The notes under the pieces: generated by a model
What the model was told of the DNA's origin: nothing
Databases searched by the model: none
The model's input: only the letters and a program-made list of their open reading frames with translations
In this document: positions 1 through 6,786 of the stretch, in pieces
Position numbering within the stretch: position 1 is the first letter of the stretch
Layout: each line of letters starts with the position of its first letter
Origin: an uncultured Flavobacterium sp.
Lineage (GTDB): Bacteria; Bacteroidota; Bacteroidia; Flavobacteriales; Flavobacteriaceae
Length of the DNA stretch: 9,227 nucleotides
Direction of reading: 5' to 3'
NCBI GenBank assembly: GCA_946886675.1
Contig: CAMPIZ010000048.1
Coordinates: forward strand, 1-9,227
Program-made: the position numbers and the translations under genes

Positions 1-993
1 CATTTTGCCGGTACGGCTACACTTACTTTGCGCCTTGTTGTGGGGTGGACTTATTTCTCCGCTTTTTGGAGAAGAGTAATCCTGGAGAATAAACTAGATC
101 CCGATACAGCAGGTTATATAGGTCAAAAGTTCAACAATTTTTTGCCAAACGCATTAGGCATAAAGCCTCTTATAGAATATTTGGTTACACATACTGATAC
201 CCTGAATACTGCAATGATTGGCTTTACTGTTATTGAGGCTATTGTTGGCCTTTTTATAATACTGGGTTTATTTACAAGATTAATGAGTTTAGGAGTTATA
301 TTACTGGCGTTAGGAATATTGCTTGGCTCCGGATGGCTTGGCACAACCTGCCTTGATGAATGGCAGATTGGAGTTTTAGGCATCGCAGGTGGCTTCGTTA
401 TGCTTTTGACAGGTTCGGGTAAACTCTCGGCAGATTATTGGCTTCAAAATAAGGCCAGGTTTGCAAGTGCAAAATGGTTCAGGATTTTAAGCTCAGGAAA
501 TCTTCCGATAAGCAAAACTTGTTTTCAAAGAATCTCAACAACAGGTGCAATGCTCATTTTTATGCTTACACTTTTTACAAACCAATATTTTCATGGTGGA
601 TTATGGGGTAAGCTGCATAATAAGTCGGTAAAGCCAAAAATTGAAATTATTGATCCAATTATTAAAAACGATAATCTTATATTTTCTGTATATAGAGTGG
701 AAGGAGCCGATGTATACGGTTCATTTTTAATTGGTGTAAACCTTGCTAATAGTAAAGGAGAAAGTGTTTATAATCTAGATTCAGAAGCATTATCAGAACT
801 TGGGCAAGAAAGTATTGATAATAAATATGTAGTGAAGGTTAAACCGGGCAAACATAGTTTAGTTATTCCTTTAGGCGCAAAAGCAATTATAACGCTAAAA
901 GATGATGTGCTAAGTAAATTACCATCTGAAATATATGAACTTACTCTTACTGATATAAGTGGAATAGAGTGGAAACAAAAAGTAATCAAATAG
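1..993 (+). CDS. Fused DoxD-DoxA family membrane protein (TQO small-subunit-like), 5' partial
   Basis: The frame is open from base 1 and ends at TAG 991-993, giving 330 visible residues. A TTG at 28 could be read as a start, but the residues before it (FAGTATLTLR) belong to the first membrane helix, so the true start is probably upstream of the window. Visible hydrophobic segments lie at about 4-23, 70-91, 94-112, 120-138 and 180-195. The motif GSGWLGTTCLDEWQIG (109-124) resembles the DoxD part of thiosulfate:quinone oxidoreductase. After the last helix comes a soluble region of about 125 residues, rich in beta strands, that resembles DoxA (NLIFSVYRVEGADVYGSF and onward). In archaeal TQO, DoxD and DoxA are separate subunits; fusions are known in Bacteroidetes. 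The archaeal enzyme oxidises thiosulfate to tetrathionate and passes electrons to quinone in the cytoplasmic membrane. Whether this protein does so is inference; a more general DoxX-type role is possible. Confidence 0.8.
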   Translation, partial: HFAGTATLTLRLVVGWTYFSAFWRRVILENKLDPDTAGYIGQKFNNFLPNALGIKPLIEYLVTHTDTLNTAMIGFTVIEAIVGLFIILGLFTRLMSLGVILLALGILLGSGWLGTTCLDEWQIGVLGIAGGFVMLLTGSGKLSADYWLQNKARFASAKWFRILSSGNLPISKTCFQRISTTGAMLIFMLTLFTNQYFHGGLWGKLHNKSVKPKIEIIDPIIKNDNLIFSVYRVEGADVYGSFLIGVNLANSKGESVYNLDSEALSELGQESIDNKYVVKVKPGKHSLVIPLGAKAIITLKDDVLSKLPSEIYELTLTDISGIEWKQKVIK

Positions 994-995
994 CG

Positions 996-1020
996 AAAGG
1001 CTGCATTTTGCAGCCTTTTT
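996..1020 (+). terminator. Rho-independent terminator after the DoxD-DoxA gene
   Basis: AAAGGCTGC (996-1004) pairs perfectly with GCAGCCTTT (1010-1018) around a five-base loop, and the T-rich stretch runs on past 1018. It starts three bases after the TAG of the upstream gene and overlaps the first base of the dnaX stop codon (1020-1022, minus). In the minus direction the stem is followed by only TTT and then CGC, so it should work mainly for the plus-strand gene and at best weakly for dnaX. Confidence 0.85.
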
Positions 1021-2752
1021 TATATATCAAGATCGAATGTTTTTCTTAGTAAATCAAGCGCGGGGTTAATGGCTTTAAGCCTTTCATAGCGTTCCTCGGG
1101 TGTAAAGGCATATTTTTTTTCTACCGTTTCATTTACATGTGTTTCTATAACAATATCATGATTATGGAGCTTACCTCTTAAATACCCCAAAAGTTCAATT
1201 TTACTGTTATCAAAATCAACTTTAGATCCTTCATTGGGAAGCTCAAGCTTTATAGTATAGCCATCCTTCATGAGTACGGGGTCATTTATCTGCATGTAAG
1301 TAGCCATGATTTTTTGGCCGGTATCACTAAGCCTTTGGGCAAATTTATTCCACAGGAGGCGCATGTCGGTTTCATTAAAACTTTCCCTTGGAAGTTCATC
1401 CTGTTTTCGCTGTACATCTTTTTGTGTTTCAGCAATTTCTCGTTTTAATTTTATACTGGAAAGTGATAATGCAGAAACCTTAACTCCTTCAGGCTCAGGT
1501 TTTGGTTTTGGAGGGGGAATAACCTGTACGGGCTGTTCTACTTCAAGCTCTTTGGCAGGAAGAGGGGAGATGCCTGTGTTTTTATCAGGTGTTGAAACTG
1601 TTACCTTTTGTACAGCTTTGGCTATTGATGTTCCTGCCTGCTGAATTTTAAAATAATGAGCAGGAATTATAAATTTGTCAGCTTTTTTTTTTCTCCATCA
1701 AAGGTGATGGAGGCAAGCTGCATAAGGCAAAGTTCGACTAAAAGCCTTTGGTTCTGGCTTGTTTTATATTTCAGGTCGCAATCATTTGCAATATCGATTG
1801 CCTGCAGTAAAAAATGCTGGCTGGCTTTTTGTGCCTGGGCTCCATACATACTTTGGGCTGTTTCACCGGCTTCCAGTAATATGAGTGTTGCAGGATTTTG
1901 GCAAACCAGTAAATCACGGAAATGTGAAGCAAGTCCGGCTACAAAATGGTGTCCGTCAAAACCTTTTGCAAGTATTTCATTGTAGGTAAGTAACAGTTCC
2001 GGAATTTTATTTTCAAGTATAAGATCAGTTACTTTTACATAGTACTCATAATCAAGCACATTAAGGTTTTCGGTTACCGCCTGACGTGTAAGGTTACTGC
2101 CGCAGTAACTTACAACCCTGTCAAATATTGATAACGCATCACGCATAGCGCCATCAGCCTTTTGTGCAATAATGTGCAGTGCATCATCTTCAAATCTTAT
2201 ACCCTGGCTTGTTGCAACCTCAGCAAGATGTTCCTTAGCATCTCTTACAGTTATACGCTTAAAGTCAAAGATTTGACAGCGTGATAAAATGGTAGGTATA
2301 ATTTTATGTTTCTCTGTAGTTGCGAGTATAAATATAGCATGCTTAGGCGGTTCTTCCAGCGTTTTCAGGAATGCGTTAAAGGCAGCCTGAGACAACATGT
2401 GTACCTCATCTATAATGTATACTTTATATTTTCCTGTTTGCGGAGGTATCCTTACCTGATCTATAAGGTTGCGAATATCGTCTACCGAGTTGTTGGAAGC
2501 GGCATCAAGCTCAAAAACGTTGAAAGCAAAATCTTCGGTTGGATCATCATATCCTTCCTGATTTATTTTTCTAGCCAGTATACGTGCACAGGTGGTTTTA
2601 CCAACACCCCTGGGGCCTGTAAAAAGTAATGCTTGTGCAAGATGGTTATTTTCTATGGCATTGAGAAGTGTATTTGTAATAGCCTGCTGTCCCACAACAT
2701 CCTTAAAGGTTTGTGGGCGGTATTTGCGGGCTGATACAATAAACTGTTCCAT
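1020..2752 (-). CDS. dnaX: DNA polymerase III subunits gamma and tau, expressed through a -1 frameshift
   Basis: DnaX is the AAA+ ATPase of the clamp loader that places the sliding clamp on DNA. Residues 1-357 are read from ATG 2752: Walker A GPRGVGKT 46-53, Walker B IIDEVH 113-118, sensor 1 near ATTEKHK 144-150, the SRC arginine-finger motif 157-159 and sensor 2 GAMRDALS 201-208. Frame 0 ends at TAA 1667-1669, giving 361 residues (gamma-like). The family C-terminal part continues in the -1 frame from GCT at 1682, with ADKFIIPAHYF, a proline-rich linker (about 408-423) and the tau tail from about 464, ending at TAA 1020-1022. The shifted product has 577 residues. The ATG at 1364 is internal, not a separate start. 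The cysteine cluster that binds zinc in E. coli DnaX is absent; only C55 remains in that region. Either a programmed shift or slippage at A10, or one missing base in the assembly, explains the split; the two cannot be told apart here. Confidence 0.93.
1667..1712 (-). other. dnaX frameshift cassette: hairpin, A10 slippery run and frame-0 stop
   Basis: On the dnaX sense strand an 8-bp perfect hairpin (CTCCATCA, loop CCTT, TGATGGAG; 1712-1693) is followed at once by ten A (1692-1683). In frame the codons are GAA AAA AAA AAG CTG, so the last seven bases before CTG are A AAA AAG, the same heptamer as in E. coli dnaX. Frame 0 then reads L T N L and stops (TAA 1669-1667). The third frame meets TGA at 1680-1678. 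Only the -1 frame stays open, and it carries the conserved tau region. Slippage of the ribosome by -1, or of RNA polymerase adding one A, gives the same protein junction GEKKKADKF. Confidence 0.75.
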
Positions 2753-2768
2753 AAAAATATCTGTACAG

Positions 2769-2776
2769 CAAATATA
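2769..2776 (-). promoter_or_regulatory. Putative -7 promoter element of dnaX
   Basis: On the minus strand this reads TATATTTG, a full match to the Bacteroidetes TAnnTTTG element. It lies 16 bases upstream of the dnaX ATG and predicts a very short leader. I saw no well-spaced -33 TTG. The remaining gap from 2777 to 2854, down to the topoisomerase stop, shows no clear terminator. Confidence 0.55.
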
Positions 2777-2854
2777 CTAATTGCACCAGCAAAATCCATG
2801 TAGTTTAAAAAGGAATAATTAAAACTTACTAACAGTTTATAAGAGTAAATGGCG

Positions 2855-3928
2855 TCAGGCTACTACTTCGGCAATATCTTCCGATGTCAGCAAATTTAAA
2901 AGTGCCTGTTCTTCAGAATTAAGGCTTTCTTCCATAATACTGTCGGGTTTATAGTTCCAGATAGAACCTTTTTCATAAGAGGCTATTACAGTAGGGTGGA
3001 CATAATATTTTTTACATACAGATCGTGTATTTCCAAGTTTTTCGGCAACACTGTCAAGTACATTTACAATTTTTCTTTTACAATCTGTTATGCTGGTATG
3101 TTCGCCAATTTCATGAAAAGCACATAAGGCATTAAGGCTTCCTGCCCAGGCCCTGAAATCTTTTGCGGTAAAATCTTCACCTGTAACTTCTTTAAGATAG
3201 GCATTTACATCACCAGAACCAATACTGTGATGCTTGCCATCATCGTCATAATACTGAAATAGCTCGTATCCCGGTATATCCCTGCATTTTTTTACAAGAC
3301 TGGCGAGCCTGCGGCTTTGCAGCTTTATTTTGTGCTTTATGCCTTTTTTGCCTGTAAAATCGAACCAAACAGTAGATTTTTCAAATTTTACATGCTTATC
3401 GCGTAGTGTGGTGAGCCCAAAAGAGCCATAAAGTTTTTTATACGCATCATTACCAATACGTATGTTAGTAAGCTCTATAAGCTTTATTACTAAAGCAACA
3501 ACTTTTTCATAGGGCAGACCTTTTCGGTTAAGGTCTTTGTCTACCTGTTCTCTTATAGAAGGGAGTGCCAGTGCAAACCTTCTAAGCCTGTAAAATTTAG
3601 ACTGATTCCTTATTTTGGTCCATTCCGGATGATAACGATATTGTTTTCTTCCTTTAGCGTCATTCCCGGTAACCTGAAGATGGCCATTTTCATAAGGAGA
3701 TATCCATACATTTTCCCAGGCTGGGGGTATAACTAGTTTTTTAATGCGTTCTAAAACTTCTTTTTCTGTTATTTTATTACCGTCATGGTCAATATAGCTA
3801 AAGCCATTGGGCCTTCGCTTTCTGTAATAACCTTTACTACAGTTAAGAGAATAGCGTAAACCAACGGCTTTAGCGGTAACCTTAGGATCGTTACCTATTT
3901 TTTCAAGTCTTTTTTTAAGCCAGCTCAT
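2855..3928 (-). CDS. DNA topoisomerase type IB (poxvirus-like bacterial form)
   Basis: This 357-residue protein relaxes supercoils by cutting one strand through a 3'-phosphotyrosine link. It has the N-terminal signature [15 protein letters not shown] (86-100) and, by alignment from memory with vaccinia and Deinococcus enzymes, these catalytic positions: R157 (NIRIGN), K194 (FTGKKG), R259 (KDFRAWAG), N300 (LGNTRS) and nucleophile Y309 (KKYYVHP). N300 sits where vaccinia has His265; Asn there is usual in bacterial members. The spacing from N300 to Y309 equals that from H265 to Y274. Where many relatives have NTPA, this one has NTRS. The start overlaps the end of the upstream small gene by 14 bases, so the two are almost certainly co-transcribed and may be translationally coupled. 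The enzyme acts on chromosomal DNA in the cytoplasm; it is accessory rather than the main TopA-type topoisomerase. Confidence 0.93.
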   Translation of the reverse strand: MSWLKKRLEKIGNDPKVTAKAVGLRYSLNCSKGYYRKRRPNGFSYIDHDGNKITEKEVLERIKKLVIPPAWENVWISPYENGHLQVTGNDAKGRKQYRYHPEWTKIRNQSKFYRLRRFALALPSIREQVDKDLNRKGLPYEKVVALVIKLIELTNIRIGNDAYKKLYGSFGLTTLRDKHVKFEKSTVWFDFTGKKGIKHKIKLQSRRLASLVKKCRDIPGYELFQYYDDDGKHHSIGSGDVNAYLKEVTGEDFTAKDFRAWAGSLNALCAFHEIGEHTSITDCKRKIVNVLDSVAEKLGNTRSVCKKYYVHPTVIASYEKGSIWNYKPDSIMEESLNSEEQALLNLLTSEDIAEVVA

Positions 3929-4244
3929 CGTTTTCGGCGCAGCCTTCCTCGCGGCCTTTAATACTTAGATCATGAAGCATTTTTGCAGCGCTTTTTTCTG
4001 TATGGGCGCCATAACCGGCAACAAAAACTCCTTTTTCACCATCTTTTGACTGAATGCCATAAACAGTTGCTTCATCAGCTGGGTCTGTTTCTCCTTCATA
4101 ACGATAAATATGCTCAATAGTAAAATCTGCGCAATGCTGTTTGATTCTGTCTTCCTCAAGGTTAAAATCGGTAGTAAAGCCTTTTTGATAAAGTTCTTCA
4201 AGGGCTTTAGACACCGTTGCATAGTGATACATCTGTCTGTCCAT
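3915..4244 (-). CDS. Small conserved protein of unknown function upstream of topoisomerase IB
   Basis: This 109-residue, acidic, soluble protein has no signal peptide or membrane segment. The pattern [23 protein letters not shown], then [35 protein letters not shown], matches from memory a Bacteroidetes family often mislabelled phosphoribosylpyrophosphate synthetase. It is far too short for that enzyme and shows no PRPP-binding loop, so I do not transfer the name. ATG 4244 is the longest start; the ATG at 4232 (M5, MYHYATVS) would fit the usual family N-terminus and is equally possible. There is no Shine-Dalgarno site; the leader before ATG is A-rich. The last residues (ENDELA) overlap the topoisomerase start codon region, which suggests a shared transcript. 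Confidence 0.8.
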   Translation of the reverse strand: MDRQMYHYATVSKALEELYQKGFTTDFNLEEDRIKQHCADFTIEHIYRYEGETDPADEATVYGIQSKDGEKGVFVAGYGAHTEKSAAKMLHDLSIKGREEGCAENDELA

Positions 4245-4347
4245 AGTATTTTTTTTTAAAGTTAGCTTGTTTTATAAACTAAAATTAAAGATTAAAAGAC
4301 TGCTTTGCTGCCAACGAAATGTTAAACTAACAGACAGTTTTTTATTA

Positions 4348-4355
4348 CAAAAATA
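4348..4355 (-). promoter_or_regulatory. Putative -7 element for the small protein-topoisomerase operon
   Basis: The minus strand reads TATTTTTG, which fits TAnnTTTG. The ATG of the small gene is about 104 bases downstream, so the leader would be near 95 bases. This is longer than for the other genes here and makes the call less certain. No convincing -33 element was seen. Confidence 0.35.
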
Positions 4356-4393
4356 CCTGTAGAATCTAATAACAGAATCTGTTTTTAATATTG

Positions 4394-4401
4394 TATATTT
4401 G
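4394..4401 (+). promoter_or_regulatory. -7 promoter element of rnpB
   Basis: TATATTTG followed by C is a perfect Bacteroidetes -7 element. The expected start point, a few bases downstream, falls at about 4405-4406, exactly where the P1 strand GCAGGCC of RNase P RNA begins. A matching -33 TTG is not evident. Confidence 0.7.
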
Positions 4402-4404
4402 CGC

Positions 4405-4720
4405 CGCAGGCCGCCTTATCGCTCCACACATAGTGTGGTGAGGAAAGTCCGGACACCATAGGGCAGCATAGCGGGTAACGCCCGTCATTTTCTGCAAATG
4501 CAGAAAAGAGGACAAGTGCAACAGAAAGGATGTACAGGTAATGCTGTAGTGAAATCAGGTAAACTCTATGCGGTGAAATGCCATGTATACCGGCTATTAA
4601 GGGCTGCCCGCCCAATGCCGGGGGGTAGGCAGATTGAGCCATACAGTAATGTATGGCCCAGATAAATGATAAGGGTTATACTTTATGTGTAATACAGAAT
4701 CCGGCTTACAGGCCTGCTTA
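4405..4720 (+). ncRNA. rnpB: RNase P RNA, bacterial type A
   Basis: This is the catalytic RNA that cuts the 5' leader from precursor tRNAs, working with the RnpA protein. The ends pair as helix P1: GCAGGCC (4406-4412) with GGCCTGC (4711-4717). P3 is CCACAC/GTGTGG (4424-4429 and 4433-4438). The 5' half of P4 lies in GAGGAAAGTCCGGAC (4440-4454) and the 3' half in ACAGAATCCGGCTTACAG (4694-4711). Other conserved blocks are AGTGCAACAGAAAG (from 4515), GGTAAACTC (from 4559) and the GGGTAGGC of L15 (4623-4629 or so), whose GGT binds the tRNA CCA end. GCCATAC/GTATGGC (4638-4644 and 4651-4657) probably forms P18. The length, about 316 bases, is a little short for type A. The exact ends are inferred from P1. 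Six T follow at 4722-4727. Confidence 0.96.
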
Positions 4721-4738
4721 ATTTTTTATAACCTGTAA
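4706..4738. repeat. Inverted repeat around the rnpB 3' end and the facing gene's stop
   Basis: TTACAGG (4706-4712) and CCTGTAA (4732-4738) are perfect 7-base inverted repeats separated by 19 bases that contain the T6 tract and the stop codon of the DUF3575 gene. The left arm shares bases with the 3' strand of P1, so the two pairings exclude each other. It may take part in 3' end formation, but it is not a classical terminator. Confidence 0.4.
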
Positions 4739-5274
4739 CTAAACATTATCCCTGCACGATACGGCAGCCATTCTCCACTTTTGTTATAATCTTTAGCGGG
4801 GTCATAACGCTCTTCTGTTCCCAGGTAGTAGCCTTTATAAGCAGCCTGCTGATTACCACCACCCATAAACATATCTACCATCCATTTATCATTAAGCTTA
4901 AATTGATAACCCACGGTAAATCCAAAAAACATAGCATACCCCTTTTGATACAGACCTTTATTTATATAGTTCCATTTTTGAAGCGTGAATTTACTTCCTC
5001 CAATATGCCCGCCAAGATATAAGCCATTATATTTTTCTCTAAAATGATAACGCCCTTCTGCAAAAATCATTATAGTTTTAAATGGCGCGCCATTAACGGA
5101 ATTCCAATAGGAACCCAGAACATCCCCCTGAAAGGTTATTTTTTTTCCTAAAGAGGTTTCAATACCTATCTGCGGAATCCCCAAAAGGGTAGAAGGAGCA
5201 TTAAACTTAAAATAGGTTTGAGAAAATAATGGTGCAGCAATAAATAAAAGAACTAATAAATAAATTTTTTTCAT
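4726..5274 (-). CDS. DUF3575 family outer-membrane beta-barrel protein
   Basis: The 182-residue product begins with a clear signal peptide (MKKIYLLVLLFIAAPLFS, cleavage probably before Q19). The mature part alternates polar and hydrophobic residues in short strands rich in Tyr, Phe and Gly (GLYLGGHIGGSKFTLQKW, AMFFGFTVGYQFKLNDKW) and ends in a strand closing with FSYRL, as expected for a small barrel in the outer membrane. The block from YFKFNAPSTLLGIPQIGIE to GEWLPYRAGIM matches DUF3575 from memory; the family has no known function. It starts 44 bases after the rsmD stop, with no TAnnTTTG in the gap, so it probably belongs to the same transcript. Its stop codon lies within a few bases of the rnpB 3' end. 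Confidence 0.82.
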   Translation of the reverse strand: MKKIYLLVLLFIAAPLFSQTYFKFNAPSTLLGIPQIGIETSLGKKITFQGDVLGSYWNSVNGAPFKTIMIFAEGRYHFREKYNGLYLGGHIGGSKFTLQKWNYINKGLYQKGYAMFFGFTVGYQFKLNDKWMVDMFMGGGNQQAAYKGYYLGTEERYDPAKDYNKSGEWLPYRAGIMFSYRL

Positions 5275-5318
5275 AGCAATTTTACCCGAAAAGGGTTGTT
5301 TATAGTTATTGGTAAGGA

Positions 5319-5906
5319 TTATTCAATTTCATCGTCATCAGATATACCTGCATCTTCAAATGTTTCATTATCAAACTCAAAGAATGAAAAAAATGAACCA
5401 CCATAATTTTTCTGAAAAGAAAAATTCATTAAATGATCCATCCTGGTATATTTTGAATGTTCTATAATCATCATGCCATTTTCCTCAAGAAGTTCATTTT
5501 CGAATACAAGCGTAACAATTTCTTCAAATTGCTCCTGATTCATATCATAAGGCGGATCGGCAAAAATTATATCATAAGATGACTTACTGGTTTTCAAAAA
5601 CTTTGAAACTTCACTTTTAAGGGCCATAATAGGCAAGTCAAATTCCTCTGCGGTTTTTTTAATGAATTTTATACATCCAAAATCAGCATCTACAGCGGTA
5701 ATGCTATCTGCCCCACGCGAACCAAACTCATAACTTATATTTCCCGTTCCCGAAAACAGGTCCAATACTTTAAGGCCTTCAAAATCAAGCCTGTTATTAA
5801 GGATGTTAAATAGTGATTCTTTAGACATGTCTGTAGTTGGACGTACAGGGAGGTTTTTAGGAGCAGTAATCCTGCGCCCCTTATATTTTCCGGAAATTAT
5901 TCTCAT
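5319..5906 (-). CDS. rsmD: 16S rRNA (guanine(966)-N2)-methyltransferase RsmD
   Basis: RsmD methylates G966 of 16S rRNA, using S-adenosylmethionine, during assembly of the small subunit. The N-terminus MRIISGKYKGRRI and RPTTDMSKESLFNIL (22-36) are family hallmarks. The SAM-binding loop is LDLFSGTG (48-55), the acidic residue at the end of strand 2 lies in AVDAD (71-75), and the catalytic motif is DPPY (117-120). At 195 residues it has the usual length. The C-terminus is a short acidic tail (DDDEIE). The start codon overlaps the stop of the upstream DUF3822 gene as ATGA (5906-5903), indicating translational coupling. Confidence 0.95.
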   Translation of the reverse strand: MRIISGKYKGRRITAPKNLPVRPTTDMSKESLFNILNNRLDFEGLKVLDLFSGTGNISYEFGSRGADSITAVDADFGCIKFIKKTAEEFDLPIMALKSEVSKFLKTSKSSYDIIFADPPYDMNQEQFEEIVTLVFENELLEENGMMIIEHSKYTRMDHLMNFSFQKNYGGSFFSFFEFDNETFEDAGISDDDEIE

Positions 5907-6706
5907 GAGTTAAAGAGTATATAATGCCTTAAAGCCTCGTTTTTAGTTTTATTCCATTTATCCTGCAGCATACCAGTCTCAAACAACACTACATTTCTTA
6001 TGTATTTATAGGCAATTCCAAAATAATTATCATCTTCATGCACTCTTCCTAATATTGAAACCTTAACTGTTTCAGGGTTAAGCTGAAGTTGTTCCAACGT
6101 AAAAAGCAGGTAATAAAGAAAGTCTTCAGGAGTTTTATATTCAAAAGAATTAAACAGCAATAGCTTTTGATTCCTTACAACAACTATCTCAAAATGAGTG
6201 TCCTGAATATGCACAAAAACCTGTTTCTCTTCATTGTTTTTTGAGGCATCAAGAAGTTTGGAAACAAGTACGCTGTTTACATTTTTATATTCAAAAGTAC
6301 CATACCTGTCTATCAAAAAATTATTTATGTCCATAAAGGGAACATAAATATTGTTAATATCATAGTTCTCAATAATATCATAAGCAAAAAAGTCTGTATC
6401 AAAAACCTTTGTATTATACTGCAGATAGCTTCCCAGGTATTCTTCCTCAAAAAGGGCATTAGGCACAAATGTGTTAAGGCTGTTATCGTGAAGTACAATT
6501 ACTTCATCATAATTGTTCATAAGCTCAGGGTGGTTTACAAACGTTTTCCATAACTGGTCTTCCAAAGGCCGCAGTACAGAGAAAGCTATAGTCTGAAAAT
6601 CTGTGATTTCCTGATTTAAAGTATCAAAACAACAAAAAGACATTTCGTTGAGGGCTATTTTCATCGAAAGTTTTTTATAGTTTTTTGTTGTGATGGTATC
6701 GCTCAT
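5903..6706 (-). CDS. DUF3822 family protein, possible actin-like (ASKHA) fold
   Basis: The 267-residue cytoplasmic protein has no signal peptide or membrane segment. It matches from memory the Bacteroidetes family DUF3822, whose function is unknown. Two similar stretches stand out: LSMKIALNEMSFCCFD (13-28) and VFVHIQDTHFEIVVVRNQKLLLFNSF (163-188). Both look like the beta-hairpin that opens each half of an actin-like fold. The second is followed by a helix (PEDFLYYLLFTLEQL) and then a strand, VKVSILG. This pattern resembles PilM or GspL type proteins, but that is a structural guess. It is the first gene of an operon with rsmD (4-base overlap), and related genomes commonly keep the two together. 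A -7 element lies 22 bases upstream of the ATG. Confidence 0.85.
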   Translation of the reverse strand: MSDTITTKNYKKLSMKIALNEMSFCCFDTLNQEITDFQTIAFSVLRPLEDQLWKTFVNHPELMNNYDEVIVLHDNSLNTFVPNALFEEEYLGSYLQYNTKVFDTDFFAYDIIENYDINNIYVPFMDINNFLIDRYGTFEYKNVNSVLVSKLLDASKNNEEKQVFVHIQDTHFEIVVVRNQKLLLFNSFEYKTPEDFLYYLLFTLEQLQLNPETVKVSILGRVHEDDNYFGIAYKYIRNVVLFETGMLQDKWNKTKNEALRHYILFNS

Positions 6707-6727
6707 TAAGTTTTTTTTGATGAGCTA

Positions 6728-6735
6728 CAAATTTA
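6728..6735 (-). promoter_or_regulatory. Putative -7 element for the DUF3822-rsmD operon
   Basis: The minus strand reads TAAATTTG, a full TAnnTTTG match, about 22 bases upstream of the DUF3822 ATG. The predicted leader is about 15 bases. No clear -33 TTG was found upstream. Confidence 0.5.
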
Positions 6736-6778
6736 CATTCTTTTTTGGTTTGGCACGGGCTAGTCATAAAAATCGCCT

Positions 6779-6786
6779 TATCTTTG
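6779..6786 (+). promoter_or_regulatory. Putative -7 element for the helicase-kdsB operon
   Basis: TATCTTTG matches TAnnTTTG and lies 32 bases upstream of the helicase ATG. A TTTG at 6749-6752 is a possible -33 partner, though the gap of 26 bases is longer than usual. With the facing element at 6728-6735 it forms a compact divergent promoter region. Confidence 0.5.

Noticed and set aside
1020..1364. Separate 114-residue minus-strand gene starting at ATG 1364
   Set aside because: It is the C-terminal end of DnaX tau. The same frame is open back to the slippery site at 1682 and encodes the conserved junction region, so the ATG is internal.
1306..1985. Two plus-strand reading frames (1306-1644 and 1656-1985)
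   Set aside because: Both run antisense to dnaX, with low-complexity or Cys/Ser/Trp-rich translations; shadows of the real gene.
1020..2752. dnaX as a decayed pseudogene
   Set aside because: Only one frame change is present, exactly at a known type of slippery site, and all motifs on both sides are intact. A programmed shift or a sequencing indel is much more likely in an essential gene.
3915..4244. Phosphoribosylpyrophosphate synthetase activity for the small protein
   Set aside because: The real enzyme has over 300 residues and a PRPP-binding loop; neither is present. The label appears to be a propagated annotation error.
4256..4390. Possible tRNA or small RNA between the small gene and rnpB
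   Set aside because: No cloverleaf or TPsiC-like motif; only weak A/T-rich stems such as AAACT/AGTTT. Promoter elements account for what is visible.
4385..4642. 85-residue minus-strand reading frame
   Set aside because: It lies antisense to the conserved RNase P RNA and has no protein-like features; chance open frame.
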